Shown: positions 54,401-61,859 of the stretch, piece by piece
How the letters are laid out: each line of letters begins with the position of its first letter
Position numbering within the stretch: the stretch's first letter is position 1
From: JAWOLE01 sp035263845
Lineage (GTDB): Bacteria > Acidobacteriota > Thermoanaerobaculia > UBA5066 > Gp7-AA6
Length of the DNA stretch: 64,000 nt
NCBI GenBank assembly: GCA_035263845.1
Contig: DATFQY010000056.1
Location: 1-64,000 of the forward strand
Direction of reading: 5' to 3'
Program-made: the position numbers and the translations under genes
The notes under the pieces: model-generated
What the model saw: only the letters and a program-made list of their open reading frames with translations
What the model was told of the DNA's origin: nothing
Database searches by the model: none

Positions 54401-54735
54401 TGACCGCGGCGGACGACCGCTACGTCGTCATGAAAGGCGGCGACTCGGTGCGCCTCGCGTTCGACGCTTCGGCCCTGCCTCCGCTCGCCCCCGGCTGGGT
54501 CCGCGACTACGTCCTCGTCCTCGACGGCTGGGACAAGGACGCGGACAAGAACACGGTCGCCGGCCAGACGGTCGAGCCGCTGCCGTTCCACGGAATGGAC
54601 GACGCGCGGTATGGAGAGGCCTCGCAGAAGTTTCCGGATGACGGGGCCCACCGCCGTTTTCGCGGCGAGTACCTGACCCGTCCCGGCGGCCCTCGCGAGT
54701 TCCTCGACGCGGTTCGTGGAACGGGTCCGAAGTGA
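51412..54735 (+). CDS. Large secreted TPR-FG-GAP/ASPIC-like protein with unassigned C-terminal domain
   Basis: A 1107-residue protein with a signal peptide (MPTALFLLLILLFLAPAA). Residues about 25-205 form TPR-like helical repeats; about 270-590 hold FG-GAP/VCBS beta-propeller blades with Asp-rich calcium loops (DFDNDGDLDLYVS, DFDRDGDPDLVVV, DFDNDGHLDLFLA, DVDGDGDLDLVLV). A degenerate ASPIC-like segment follows (NGWLDVALEGLPAG, VIWTNGIPQ). From about 680 to the end is a large beta-rich region (CPFLYAYDGKTWHFVTDP, GWIFYSDTSIN, ISWDRIVYTV) I cannot name. Function unknown; likely an extracellular or periplasmic scaffold. Its stop overlaps the next FG-GAP gene (GTGA). Confidence 0.85.
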   Translation: MPTALFLLLILLFLAPAADLSPADLSRLMAEKNLGLAALEEGDDAQARKRFETVRRLAPSEALGWADGAVAAMRGKDAAEAKKLMAEALALSPGDARVLALEGIRLELAGDPAALEAFEKAAAADPKDLGSRWNAAKLAAAAPGERARGIRHLEAALEQAPSNLFLLARLCEQRREEGGAASLAACDRMAGAVEARDEKLEKYITESRAALVSGDSAAASLKYRMVENLLRGTPRYQQARQVVEPGVVGIPLEDWSPGLAAKLRSRPPAIPVRFVEKPILALAALRGLSAVRVFGKDGRDLVFAGEQGLILAAAHDGYRPSGPLPGSASRSVEVADVANSGSFDLATPGALWTAGGNGYRKTAIAAGERVLPIDFDNDGDLDLYVSAPGGDRLLRNNLDGTWTDVTSRALPAGTASRSAAAADFDRDGDPDLVVVSSGGGLRLLDNLRGGRFAEKAAGLPAGGSFLAVAAGDLNADGRPDLVWTSDAKTWVALNRGDGTFLPATEIGAGGIPLLFDFDNDGHLDLFLAGAKASALFRNDGAGSFSRVETALPPAKDAEAVDVDGDGDLDLVLVTAGGAAAVYENQGGNANGWLDVALEGLPAGSAKVNRSGYGSEVEIKAGTLYAWRTVSRPVTRLGLNGMRKADVLRVIWTNGIPQNTLSPTPKTLVREVQQLKGSCPFLYAYDGKTWHFVTDPLGRAPAGLLYDGVHQAAADTREWLILPGRVLKPAEGGRLLLDFTEELWETAYLDLAELRAVDHEAGVEIVADEKMVPPPFPKKRIFTVRHPFVPRALDGEGRDRTAEIREADGVYLRDFEPTRYQGIVSPHELVLELPEARRAGSILLYLTGWIFYSDTSINVSMSQGSGEKPFGPVLEVPDGRGGWKTAIPVMGYPAGKTKTMPVDLSGVLDRSDPRVRIRTNLEISWDRIVYTVDEGAAPLKETAAPLLSAELSVRGFSRMVRESEGGPHVFLHDDVDRAPRWADMSGLYTKLGAVRELLTAADDRYVVMKGGDSVRLAFDASALPPLAPGWVRDYVLVLDGWDKDADKNTVAGQTVEPLPFHGMDDARYGEASQKFPDDGAHRRFRGEYLTRPGGPREFLDAVRGTGPK

Positions 54736-56453
54736 AGAGGGCCCTGGCGGCGTGCGTCGGGCCGGCCACGCTGGCCGGCTTGGTCATCGCCCTCGCCTGC
54801 GCCACGACGGCGGCGCCCCCGGGCGGCCCCGGCCTCTTCCGCGATGTCACGAAGGAGTCGGGGATCGATTTCCGGGTCGGCTCCGACATGCGACGCCTGA
54901 AGATGATCCCGACGATGATCGGGGGCTGCGCCTTCGGCGACTACGACGGCGACGGCCTCCCGGACCTCTACGTGACCAACTCCATCCCGCACTGGGGAGC
55001 GAAGAACGATAAGAGCTGCGGCCGGCTGTACCACAACCTGGGCGGCGGCCGTTTCGAGGACGTGACGGAGAAAGCCGGGATCCGCCAGTGCGGCCTCGGG
55101 ATGGGGGCCTTCTGGGCGGACCTCGACGGCGACGGCCGTCTCGACCTGTACCTGACCAACGTCGGCCCCAACGTCGTCTACTGGAACCGCGGCGACGGCA
55201 CGTTCGAAGAGGGGAAGGATACGGGGCTGGAAGACCCGCTCTTTTCGGTCGGAGCCGCCTTCCTCGACTACGACGGAGACGGGAAGCTCGATGTCGTCGT
55301 CGCCAACTACCTCGACTCGACCCCCGAGTGGGAGGCCCGCCAGCCGCAGTTCGAGCTCCGCGTCCCCGAGGACTACATGGGCCAGCAGTCGCACCTCTTC
55401 CGAAACGAGGGGAATCGTCATTTCACCGACGTCACGAAGGCGGCCCGGCTCGAGATGAACCCGGCCGACACGAAGACCCTCGGCGTCGCGGCCCTCGACT
55501 ACGACGGCGACGGCCGGACCGACCTGTACTTCGCCAACGACCGCGTCGGCAACCGCCTCTTCCGAAACCGCGGCGACGGCACCTTCGAGGAGACGACGGC
55601 GGAAACGGGCGCGGGCGTCCTGGGGCAGCGGGCTCGGGCAGGCATGGGGATCGCGGTGGGGGAGGTGGACGGAGAGGGCCGCCCCTCGATCTTCGTCACG
55701 AACTTCGGCGGCGAGCCCAACAGCCTCTACCGCAACGTGGAGGGGTCGCTCTTCGAGGACGCGAGCGACGCGTCGGGAGCGGGGCCCGTCGGGATGCCTT
55801 TCGTCCGGTGGGGAACTCAGTTTGCCGACTTCGACAACGACGGCCGGCCCGACCTCTACGCCGTCGGCGGCCACCTGGCCCCTCGAGTCGTCCGGCTCGT
55901 CGGCCACTACAAGAGCGGCAAGGCGGCGTACGTCGAGCTGGGAGATCCCGGCTACGCCCAGAAGACGGTCGTCCTGAAGAACCTCGGCGGCGGACGCTTC
56001 GAGGAGTGGAGGGACACCGGCGACCTCGCCCGGACGCTCATGTCGGGACGGGGGAGCGCGGTCGCGGACGTGGATGGCGAAGGCGGGCTGGACCTCTTCG
56101 TGGTGGACATCGCGGGCCGCTCGCGCCTCTTCCGCAACGAGGCTGGCGGGCGGAAATCCTGGATCGCCTTCGAGCCGGTTGCCGGCGAGGACCGCCGGAC
56201 GGTCATCGGGACGAAGCTCCGCGTGACGGCCGGAGGCCGGTCGCAGACACAGTGGTTCTTCGTGACGCCGTCCTACGCGTCGGGAAGCCTGACGGACCTT
56301 CACTTCGGTCTCGGAGACGCCGAGCGCGCCGACGAGGTCACTGTCGCGTGGCCGGGAGGAGCGTCGCAGACGTTTCGGGATCTTCCGGCGAGAGCGACCT
56401 ACCGGATCCGCCCGGGCGGCACTCCCGAGCCTCGAAGGCGTCCGGGCCGCTAA
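54732..56453 (+). CDS. Secreted FG-GAP repeat / ASPIC_UnbV (CRTAC1-type) protein
   Basis: A 573-residue protein. It has an N-terminal signal (RALAACVGPATLAGLVIALAC), FG-GAP repeats with DYDGDGLPDLYVTNS, DLDGDGRLDLYLTN, DYDGDGKLDVVVAN, DYDGDGRTDLYFAN and DFDNDGRPDLYAV, and a C-terminal ASPIC_UnbV domain (VIGTKLRVTAGGRSQ, LHFGLGDAERADEVTVAWPGG). CRTAC1-type proteins bind calcium and are presumed to mediate adhesion or scaffold functions. GTG at 54732 overlaps the stop of the preceding FG-GAP gene, so the two are translationally coupled. Confidence 0.9.
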   Translation: MKRALAACVGPATLAGLVIALACATTAAPPGGPGLFRDVTKESGIDFRVGSDMRRLKMIPTMIGGCAFGDYDGDGLPDLYVTNSIPHWGAKNDKSCGRLYHNLGGGRFEDVTEKAGIRQCGLGMGAFWADLDGDGRLDLYLTNVGPNVVYWNRGDGTFEEGKDTGLEDPLFSVGAAFLDYDGDGKLDVVVANYLDSTPEWEARQPQFELRVPEDYMGQQSHLFRNEGNRHFTDVTKAARLEMNPADTKTLGVAALDYDGDGRTDLYFANDRVGNRLFRNRGDGTFEETTAETGAGVLGQRARAGMGIAVGEVDGEGRPSIFVTNFGGEPNSLYRNVEGSLFEDASDASGAGPVGMPFVRWGTQFADFDNDGRPDLYAVGGHLAPRVVRLVGHYKSGKAAYVELGDPGYAQKTVVLKNLGGGRFEEWRDTGDLARTLMSGRGSAVADVDGEGGLDLFVVDIAGRSRLFRNEAGGRKSWIAFEPVAGEDRRTVIGTKLRVTAGGRSQTQWFFVTPSYASGSLTDLHFGLGDAERADEVTVAWPGGASQTFRDLPARATYRIRPGGTPEPRRRPGR

Positions 56454-57085
56454 GAGCGGGGCGAGTCGGAGGCCGAGGCGAGCGCGATCGCGCCGGGACG
56501 GGAAGCCGTGGCCGAGACGGCGCCGCGGATGTCGGTGGCCGCCGCGGTGATCGCGATCTGGCCGCCGTCCAGCCTGGCGTCGGACGCGATCGACGAGCCG
56601 GGCTCGGTCACTGCCTTTCCGACGACGTAGATGTCGATGGCGCCGCCGTTGGCGGCGGAGTCGCAGGCCGCGATCCGGGCGCCGGGAGCGCCGTCGCCGG
56701 GACCGTGCATCCTGAAGTTCCCGCCGACGGCGATCTCGATCGGCCCGCCGTCCTCCTGGCTCCGGCCGGAGGAGATGGCGCTGTCGGGAAGCATCTCGAG
56801 GTTGCCTCCCACGGCGATCCGCACGGAGCAGGCAGAGGCCGGGGAAACCTTGGCGCAGGTGATCCGGCCGCCCGGGGTCAGGGTGAGGTTCCCGGCGACC
56901 GTGAAGATTCCGTTGGCCTGGTGATCGGCGTCCATCGGGGACCCGTCGAGGCTCTCGATCGAAACGGCCTTCGTGATCGTGACGCTGGAGGCAGCGAAGA
57001 GGCGGTGGCTGAACGTCAGGACGACGCAGTCGATCGCGATGCCGACGAGGACCCAGCGGCGCCAGTGCTTCCTCAATCTCGTCAT
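56450..57085 (-). CDS. Small exported beta-rich protein of unknown function
   Basis: A 211-residue protein with an N-terminal hydrophobic segment (RRWVLVGIAIDCVVLTFSHRLFAAS), probably a signal, followed by beta-strand-rich sequence with repeated GGN and GGPI motifs (ANGIFTVAGNLTLTPGGRI, RIAVGGNLEMLPDSAISSG, IEIAVGGNFRMHGPGDGAPG, GGQIAITAAATDIRG). This resembles short beta-helix or filamentous-hemagglutinin-like surface proteins, but it is far smaller. ATG 57085 is the probable start. Converges with the CRTAC1-type gene with a 4-base stop overlap; no homology assigned. Confidence 0.6.
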   Translation of the reverse strand: MTRLRKHWRRWVLVGIAIDCVVLTFSHRLFAASSVTITKAVSIESLDGSPMDADHQANGIFTVAGNLTLTPGGRITCAKVSPASACSVRIAVGGNLEMLPDSAISSGRSQEDGGPIEIAVGGNFRMHGPGDGAPGARIAACDSAANGGAIDIYVVGKAVTEPGSSIASDARLDGGQIAITAAATDIRGAVSATASRPGAIALASASDSPRS

Positions 57086-57174
57086 GATCGTGCTCAATTC
57101 TGGTTTGCGCACAGCGTGTTGGGAATTGGACGTTGGTGGGGGAGACTTTGGTCCAAGGGAGTCGACAGTGAAGG

Positions 57175-58899
57175 CTACTTCACGATGCCCTTTCCTTCCT
57201 CGATCGTGAGGCGGGATCCGCCCTGGATGTCCTCGAAGGATTCCGCAGCTCCGTCGGGCCAGCGGATCTCGAGCTTGTCGATCTTCCTCGCGTCGCCCAG
57301 GCCGAACGTGAGGGTCTTTTCGGGAGCGGAGAGGTAAGACGAGCCGCCCGTGACCTGGAGGGAGAGCGTTCGGCCGGCGATCAGGGCGGTCGCCCTCGCT
57401 CCCACGGCGTCGCGATTGGACTTGCCGGTCCCGATGAGGCGGACGCGGACGGACTGCCGCGGCGCGTCGGTCCGGTTCCGGTAGATCCGGGCCGGCCCCC
57501 CGTTTTCGACGACCACGATGTCGAGGTCGCCGTCTCCGTCGAGGTCCGCGAAGGCGGCGCCGCGGGCAACCAGCGGCTGATCCATCCCCTCCGAGCGCGC
57601 CTCCGCGAACTTTTCCCCGCCGTGGTTCAGATACAGGATCGGGCGCTGCCGGTAAGCGACATCCTTCTGCACCTCCTGGACGGTCGGCTCGACGTGGCCG
57701 TTGGCGAGAAAGAGGTCGAGGCGCCCGTCGAGGTCGGCGTCGAAGAAGAAGACGCCGAAGGTCAGCGAAAGGAGCGACGTCGGCCCCACGCCGCTCCTCG
57801 GGGATTCGTCGAGGAAAACCTCGCCGGCGTCCGTCCAGTAGAGCGACTTCAGCTCGTTGGAGAAGTTGCCGATCGCGAGGCTGACGCCCTTGCCGTTTTT
57901 CGTGTCGCCCCAGGATACTCCCATCGCGCCGCGCGAGCGGCCCGCCTCGTCCACCGCGACGCCGGCCTCGACGCCGACGTCCTCGAAGGTTCCGTCCCCC
58001 TTGTTGCGGTACAGGTTGTTGGGCGCGGTGTCGTTGGCGACCAGGAAGTCCTCGCGCCCATCGCCGTTGAAGTCGTACGGGGCCACGCCCAGCGCCTTTT
58101 GGTTCGTGTTCCAGACGCCCGCCTTCTTCGTCACGTCCTCGAAACGGCCGTTGCCCAGGTTGCGGTAGAGGTGCGAGGAGGTCCCGGGGTAGCGCTCGGG
58201 CGTGCAGTAGGACTTCGTCTTGCCGTCGAGCGTGCAGAAGAGGTCTCCCTTCGGCGTCCAGTCCACGTAGCGGCAGACGAAAAGGTCGAGCAGGCCGTCG
58301 CCGTCGTAGTCGAACCAGGCGGCGGAGGTCCCCCAACCGGAGTCGGCCACGCCGGCCCTGGCCGCCACCTCCTCGAATTTCCCGCCGAGGTTGTGGAAGA
58401 GATAGTTGCGGCCGAGCGCCGTGACGTAGACGTCGTCGCGGCCGTCGTTGTCGTAGTCGCCGACCGCGGCACCCATTCCGTAGAAGACGCGCTCGAGCCC
58501 CGCTTCGCGAGTCACGTCGCGAAAATGCGGGAGGCCGTCCGTCCCGACTCCCTCGTTGCGATAGAGCGCGAGGGAGGACTGCTGCTTCGCGCCGCGCGGG
58601 TCTCCGGGCCAAAAGGAGCTCGAGACAAAGAGAAGGTCCGGACGCCCGTCACCGTCGTAGTCCAGGACGGCGACGCCGCCGCCCATCGTCTCGGGCATCC
58701 ACTTGTCGCCGCGCGCGCCGTTGACGTGCGTGAAGGCGACGCCCATCGCCTGCGTTTTTTCTTCGAAAGGGACCGACGAGACCGGCGTCGGCGCGGGGGG
58801 AATCGCGGGGGCGGGTTTGGGTGCCTCCGCTGCCCGGCGGCAAGCGGCAAAGGCGGAAAGAAGGAGAACCAGAATCACCCCTGGCGGGCGCCGCTTCAT
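57175..58899 (-). CDS. Secreted FG-GAP / ASPIC_UnbV (CRTAC1-type) lipoprotein
   Basis: A 574-residue protein. ATG 58899 (MKRRPPGVILVLLLSAFAACRR) gives a lipoprotein-like signal with Cys20. FG-GAP repeats follow (VLDYDGDGRPDLLFVS, DYDNDGRDDVYVTA, DYDGDGLLDLFVCR, DADLDGRLDLFLAN, DLDGDGDLDIVVVE), then ASPIC_UnbV (DAVGARATALIAGRTLSLQVTGGSSYLSAPEKTLTFGLG, LEIRWPDGAAESF). An in-frame start further upstream (58944) would run through the dispersed repeat and is rejected. Proximal to the multiheme cytochrome gene on the same strand (53 bases apart). Confidence 0.9.
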   Translation of the reverse strand: MKRRPPGVILVLLLSAFAACRRAAEAPKPAPAIPPAPTPVSSVPFEEKTQAMGVAFTHVNGARGDKWMPETMGGGVAVLDYDGDGRPDLLFVSSSFWPGDPRGAKQQSSLALYRNEGVGTDGLPHFRDVTREAGLERVFYGMGAAVGDYDNDGRDDVYVTALGRNYLFHNLGGKFEEVAARAGVADSGWGTSAAWFDYDGDGLLDLFVCRYVDWTPKGDLFCTLDGKTKSYCTPERYPGTSSHLYRNLGNGRFEDVTKKAGVWNTNQKALGVAPYDFNGDGREDFLVANDTAPNNLYRNKGDGTFEDVGVEAGVAVDEAGRSRGAMGVSWGDTKNGKGVSLAIGNFSNELKSLYWTDAGEVFLDESPRSGVGPTSLLSLTFGVFFFDADLDGRLDLFLANGHVEPTVQEVQKDVAYRQRPILYLNHGGEKFAEARSEGMDQPLVARGAAFADLDGDGDLDIVVVENGGPARIYRNRTDAPRQSVRVRLIGTGKSNRDAVGARATALIAGRTLSLQVTGGSSYLSAPEKTLTFGLGDARKIDKLEIRWPDGAAESFEDIQGGSRLTIEEGKGIVK

Positions 58900-58917
58900 C
58901 GCATTCCGGCTCAACGG

Positions 58918-58947
58918 AGTTCCTTCGCTTCGCTCAGATGACAAGGG
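58918..58947. repeat. Dispersed CCTTGTCATCCTGAG element, copy 6 (single arm)
   Basis: TTCCTTCGCTTCGCTCAGATGACAAGGG lacks one base compared with the other copies. It lies between the cytochrome gene and the CRTAC1-type gene and gave a false N-terminal extension of the latter. Confidence 0.8.
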
Positions 58948-58951
58948 TGAG

Positions 58952-61726
58952 TTATGGGGCCGAGTAGGGTTTTCCGGCGGCGGAGGGGTGGCCGGCGGCC
59001 GGCTTTCCTTCGCGGACGGTGTCGCGGGCCTCGCGGATGATCGGAGGATGGGTCCGGGTCAGGTAGCCCATGTCCGTCTGGTACCCCTTGGGGCCCATGG
59101 ACACGACCCAGGGCGCCGGCGCGGCGGCGGGAGGCTGCTGCTCCGCGTGGACGTGGATCGGAAGAGACTCCCGGTTGTCCCACTCGTTGTTCCGGCGGTA
59201 GTCGGCGGCGATCGCCCGCGCGGTCTCGTCGTCCTTGTAGCGCCGGTAGGAGGCCTCGTGGAAGGCGGCTTTCTGGCGGTCGCCCATCGCGCGGTAGACC
59301 CGCATCAGGTTGTAGTGCGCGTTCAAGTCCTCCGAGTCGATCTCGAGGACCTTCTGGTACGCCTCGATCGCCTTCGGGTACCGTCCCGCCAGCCACTCGA
59401 TCGACCCCAGGTTGTTCCAGGCCACCCGGTCGAGCGGGAACCTGGAGAGGACGAACTGGAGGTCGCGCCCGGCGTCGTCGAGCCGGCCTTCCTCCTTGGC
59501 GACCTGCGCGCGGAAGAAGGCCGTCTTCCCCCATCCCGGTCGCCGGCGGTCGGCCTCCATCAGGGAGCTCTTGGCGTCCTCGAGGCGCCCCTCGGCGATC
59601 TCGGCGCGCGCACGGTTCAACGGCCCGTCCGGCTTGTCGGCGGCGAGCTCCTCGACGATCGTCCACGCGACGACCGCGCCCTTGTAGTCGCCCTGGAGGA
59701 AAAGGCCGATGCCGTAGTCGTTCCAGCGAAGCCATGGCGGGTCAGTGTTGCCCCGTTTGCCAGGGTCGGGACTCGGGACTCGGGAGGGAGGGTCCGCGGG
59801 ACTCGAACCGGAGACGGGAAGAGTGACGGTGTCGCTGGCGAGGGTCGTCACGGGGAGCGACGGCGAGGAAGCCCCGAGCGAGAAGGTCGTGTAGTCGCGG
59901 GAGAACTTGCGGTAGTGGACTCCCGCGGAGAGGGTGATCGAGCCCGAGGCGTTGCCCGGAACCCGGACGCGGTAGTGCACGACCCGCGCGGCGCCGGGGC
60001 CGATGCCGTTGTTGTAGAGCGGAACGTGGATGTCCTGCGGCTGGCGGCGGTCCATGTGGCTGCCGTCGTGGTCGATCAGGAGGATCGTGAGCATGTCGGC
60101 AGCCGGGTCGAGCCGCCCCGAGGAATCCAGCACACCGCTGCGGAAGAACTTCTTCTCGCCGGCCTCGCCCTCCACGGAGACCCAGGTCTCGTTGGAGTCC
60201 GCGGTGCCGTTCGTATAGGGGTGGCCGACTCCGCGCGTGCGCACGACGACCTCGAGGTCGAGCGTCTCGCCGGGCTTGACGGCGGGAGGCTTCTCGCCGA
60301 TCACCACGACCTCGTCCCCCCGCTTGATCGCGAAGAGGTCCACGGAGAGGACCTTGTTCTGGAGGAACTTCCCGATCGTCTCCTGCGTCTTCTTGTCGCC
60401 GCGGATGAAGGGGAGCGCCGTGTTGGCTGCCGGGAAGAGGTGATCGTGGACGAGCCCCTTCTTGTTCCCGAACTCGTCGGAGCGGTAGGGCGGCAGGTGG
60501 CAGTCGCGGCACGCCTTGGCCTGCGGGGGATCGTAGAAGGAGCGCACGGCCCGTCCCGAGACTCCCGAGTCGTACCAGGTGTCGTAGTGGTTCTGCCCGC
60601 GCAGCCACCGGTAGCTGTTGAGCGCCGGGATCAGCTCGACCTTGTGGCATGTCGAGCAGAACTCCGGGGTGCGGTGGAAGGGCTTCAGGAACGTCTTCCG
60701 GTGGAGCGACGGCTCCATGCGGATCAGGAGACGGTTGATCGCGGCGAGCGTCTTGTTCTTCGTGAACGCGAAGGGATACTGCTTGGCTTCCTCGATGACG
60801 TAGGACCCGTTTCCGCGCAGGTCCTTGATCTCGGCGATCGAGTGGCAGGACATGCACGTCAGTCCCTGCTGCGCTTCCCAGGAGTCGTAGGAGAACTTCG
60901 CCTGCGTGGCCGCGCCCATCTGGCCGGTGAAGAGGACGACGGGATCGTGGCAGCCCGAGCACCACTTCGTGCGCTCGCGGCCGACCCGGTCGGCCATCAG
61001 CTCGACGCTCTTCCGGTAGAACGGGTTGTTGAACGAGGAGAAGCGGTGAGCCGACAGCTCCCACTCGTGGAAGGAGTCGGGGTGGCACTGCTGGCAGTAG
61101 TCGTTGGCGGCGAGCTTCTTTCCGTCCAGGAGCCCCTGGTCGAAGGTCTCGGAATAGGACGGGAAAAAGACGGTGTCTCCGTTGACGTTGACGATCCTCT
61201 TGGGCGGCCTCTCGAGCTTCGCAACGACGCCCATCGCCGCGAGGAAGACGACGACCGCGGCTCCCCACGCGAAGAACCGCCGGAACTGCAGCTTATGGGT
61301 GTGCGCCCGCCGGTGAAGGATGAAGGCGACGATCGCGAGCGGGCTCGCGAGGACGTGCGCGAGCCACACCGCCCGGTTGTTCAGCGTCGCGCCCTGGAAC
61401 GTCATGAAGATCCCGCTCACGACGACGACGACGGCGAGCGTGAAGATCGTCAGTCCGGCGATCTTCGCCCGCTTGTTCCACATCCGGATCATCCGCTTCG
61501 CGTGGGTGATCGCGAAGACGAAGAAGGGAATGGCGATCAGGAGCCCCAGAGCCAGGTGAACGAGCAGCATCACGTAGAAGAACGCCGTGTCCCTGGTGAA
61601 CGCGTAGAGATAGATCGCATTCGCCGCGATCAGTCCCAAAGGAATGAGCAGCAGCCCATAAAGCCGCCGCTGCCACGGCCTCAGAACTCCGGCCGGTTTC
61701 GGGGGTGCGGGAACGCCCTCGCTCAT
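58952..61726 (-). CDS. Membrane b-type/pentaheme c-type cytochrome with C-terminal TPR
   Basis: A 924-residue fusion. Residues about 20-170 hold five hydrophobic helices with conserved-looking histidines (VHLALG, AITHAKRM, WLAHVLA, ILHRRAHTH) resembling a b-type cytochrome. Residues 211-410 carry five CxxCH heme c motifs at 211, 256, 291, 357 and 406. A beta-rich stretch (about 440-650) and a helical TPR region (about 690-850) complete it. It probably moves electrons across or outside the membrane and docks partners by TPR. The Pro/Asp-rich linker near residue 650 is encoded by a heptanucleotide repeat. Same strand as the CRTAC1-type gene, 53 bases upstream of it. No named homologue. Confidence 0.85.
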   Translation of the reverse strand: MSEGVPAPPKPAGVLRPWQRRLYGLLLIPLGLIAANAIYLYAFTRDTAFFYVMLLVHLALGLLIAIPFFVFAITHAKRMIRMWNKRAKIAGLTIFTLAVVVVVSGIFMTFQGATLNNRAVWLAHVLASPLAIVAFILHRRAHTHKLQFRRFFAWGAAVVVFLAAMGVVAKLERPPKRIVNVNGDTVFFPSYSETFDQGLLDGKKLAANDYCQQCHPDSFHEWELSAHRFSSFNNPFYRKSVELMADRVGRERTKWCSGCHDPVVLFTGQMGAATQAKFSYDSWEAQQGLTCMSCHSIAEIKDLRGNGSYVIEEAKQYPFAFTKNKTLAAINRLLIRMEPSLHRKTFLKPFHRTPEFCSTCHKVELIPALNSYRWLRGQNHYDTWYDSGVSGRAVRSFYDPPQAKACRDCHLPPYRSDEFGNKKGLVHDHLFPAANTALPFIRGDKKTQETIGKFLQNKVLSVDLFAIKRGDEVVVIGEKPPAVKPGETLDLEVVVRTRGVGHPYTNGTADSNETWVSVEGEAGEKKFFRSGVLDSSGRLDPAADMLTILLIDHDGSHMDRRQPQDIHVPLYNNGIGPGAARVVHYRVRVPGNASGSITLSAGVHYRKFSRDYTTFSLGASSPSLPVTTLASDTVTLPVSGSSPADPPSRVPSPDPGKRGNTDPPWLRWNDYGIGLFLQGDYKGAVVAWTIVEELAADKPDGPLNRARAEIAEGRLEDAKSSLMEADRRRPGWGKTAFFRAQVAKEEGRLDDAGRDLQFVLSRFPLDRVAWNNLGSIEWLAGRYPKAIEAYQKVLEIDSEDLNAHYNLMRVYRAMGDRQKAAFHEASYRRYKDDETARAIAADYRRNNEWDNRESLPIHVHAEQQPPAAAPAPWVVSMGPKGYQTDMGYLTRTHPPIIREARDTVREGKPAAGHPSAAGKPYSAP
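59766..59786. repeat. Heptanucleotide repeat (TCGGGAC)3 inside the multiheme cytochrome gene
   Basis: Three tandem copies of TCGGGAC (the last TCGGGAG) encode the Ser/Pro/Asp-rich linker at residues about 647-653 before the TPR domain. The unit length is again 7. Confidence 0.75.
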
Positions 61727-61760
61727 TTTCGCCGAAAGTTTACCGAATGGGCCGGCGTTC

Positions 61761-61850
61761 CGGTGGTAGGTGTTCGGTGGTAGGTATCAGGGAAGGGCCG
61801 TCGATGAGGGCTCTCGTCCCTGGCACCTTCCGCCGACGACCTACCACCTG
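61761..61850. repeat. 14-base tandem duplicate with inverted copy, between protease and cytochrome genes
   Basis: CGGTGGTAGGTGTT is followed directly by CGGTGGTAGGTATC (61761-61788), and ACCTACCACC, the complement of the shared core, appears at 61839-61848. The period of 14 is two heptads. It fills much of the 133-base space between the subtilase stop and the cytochrome start. Confidence 0.75.
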
Positions 61851-61859
61851 CGAGCCGAG

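Noticed and set aside
58900..58944. N-terminal extension of the third FG-GAP gene
   Set aside because: The extra residues (MSSERSEGTPLSRNA) are translated from the dispersed repeat; the signal sequence begins at the internal ATG.
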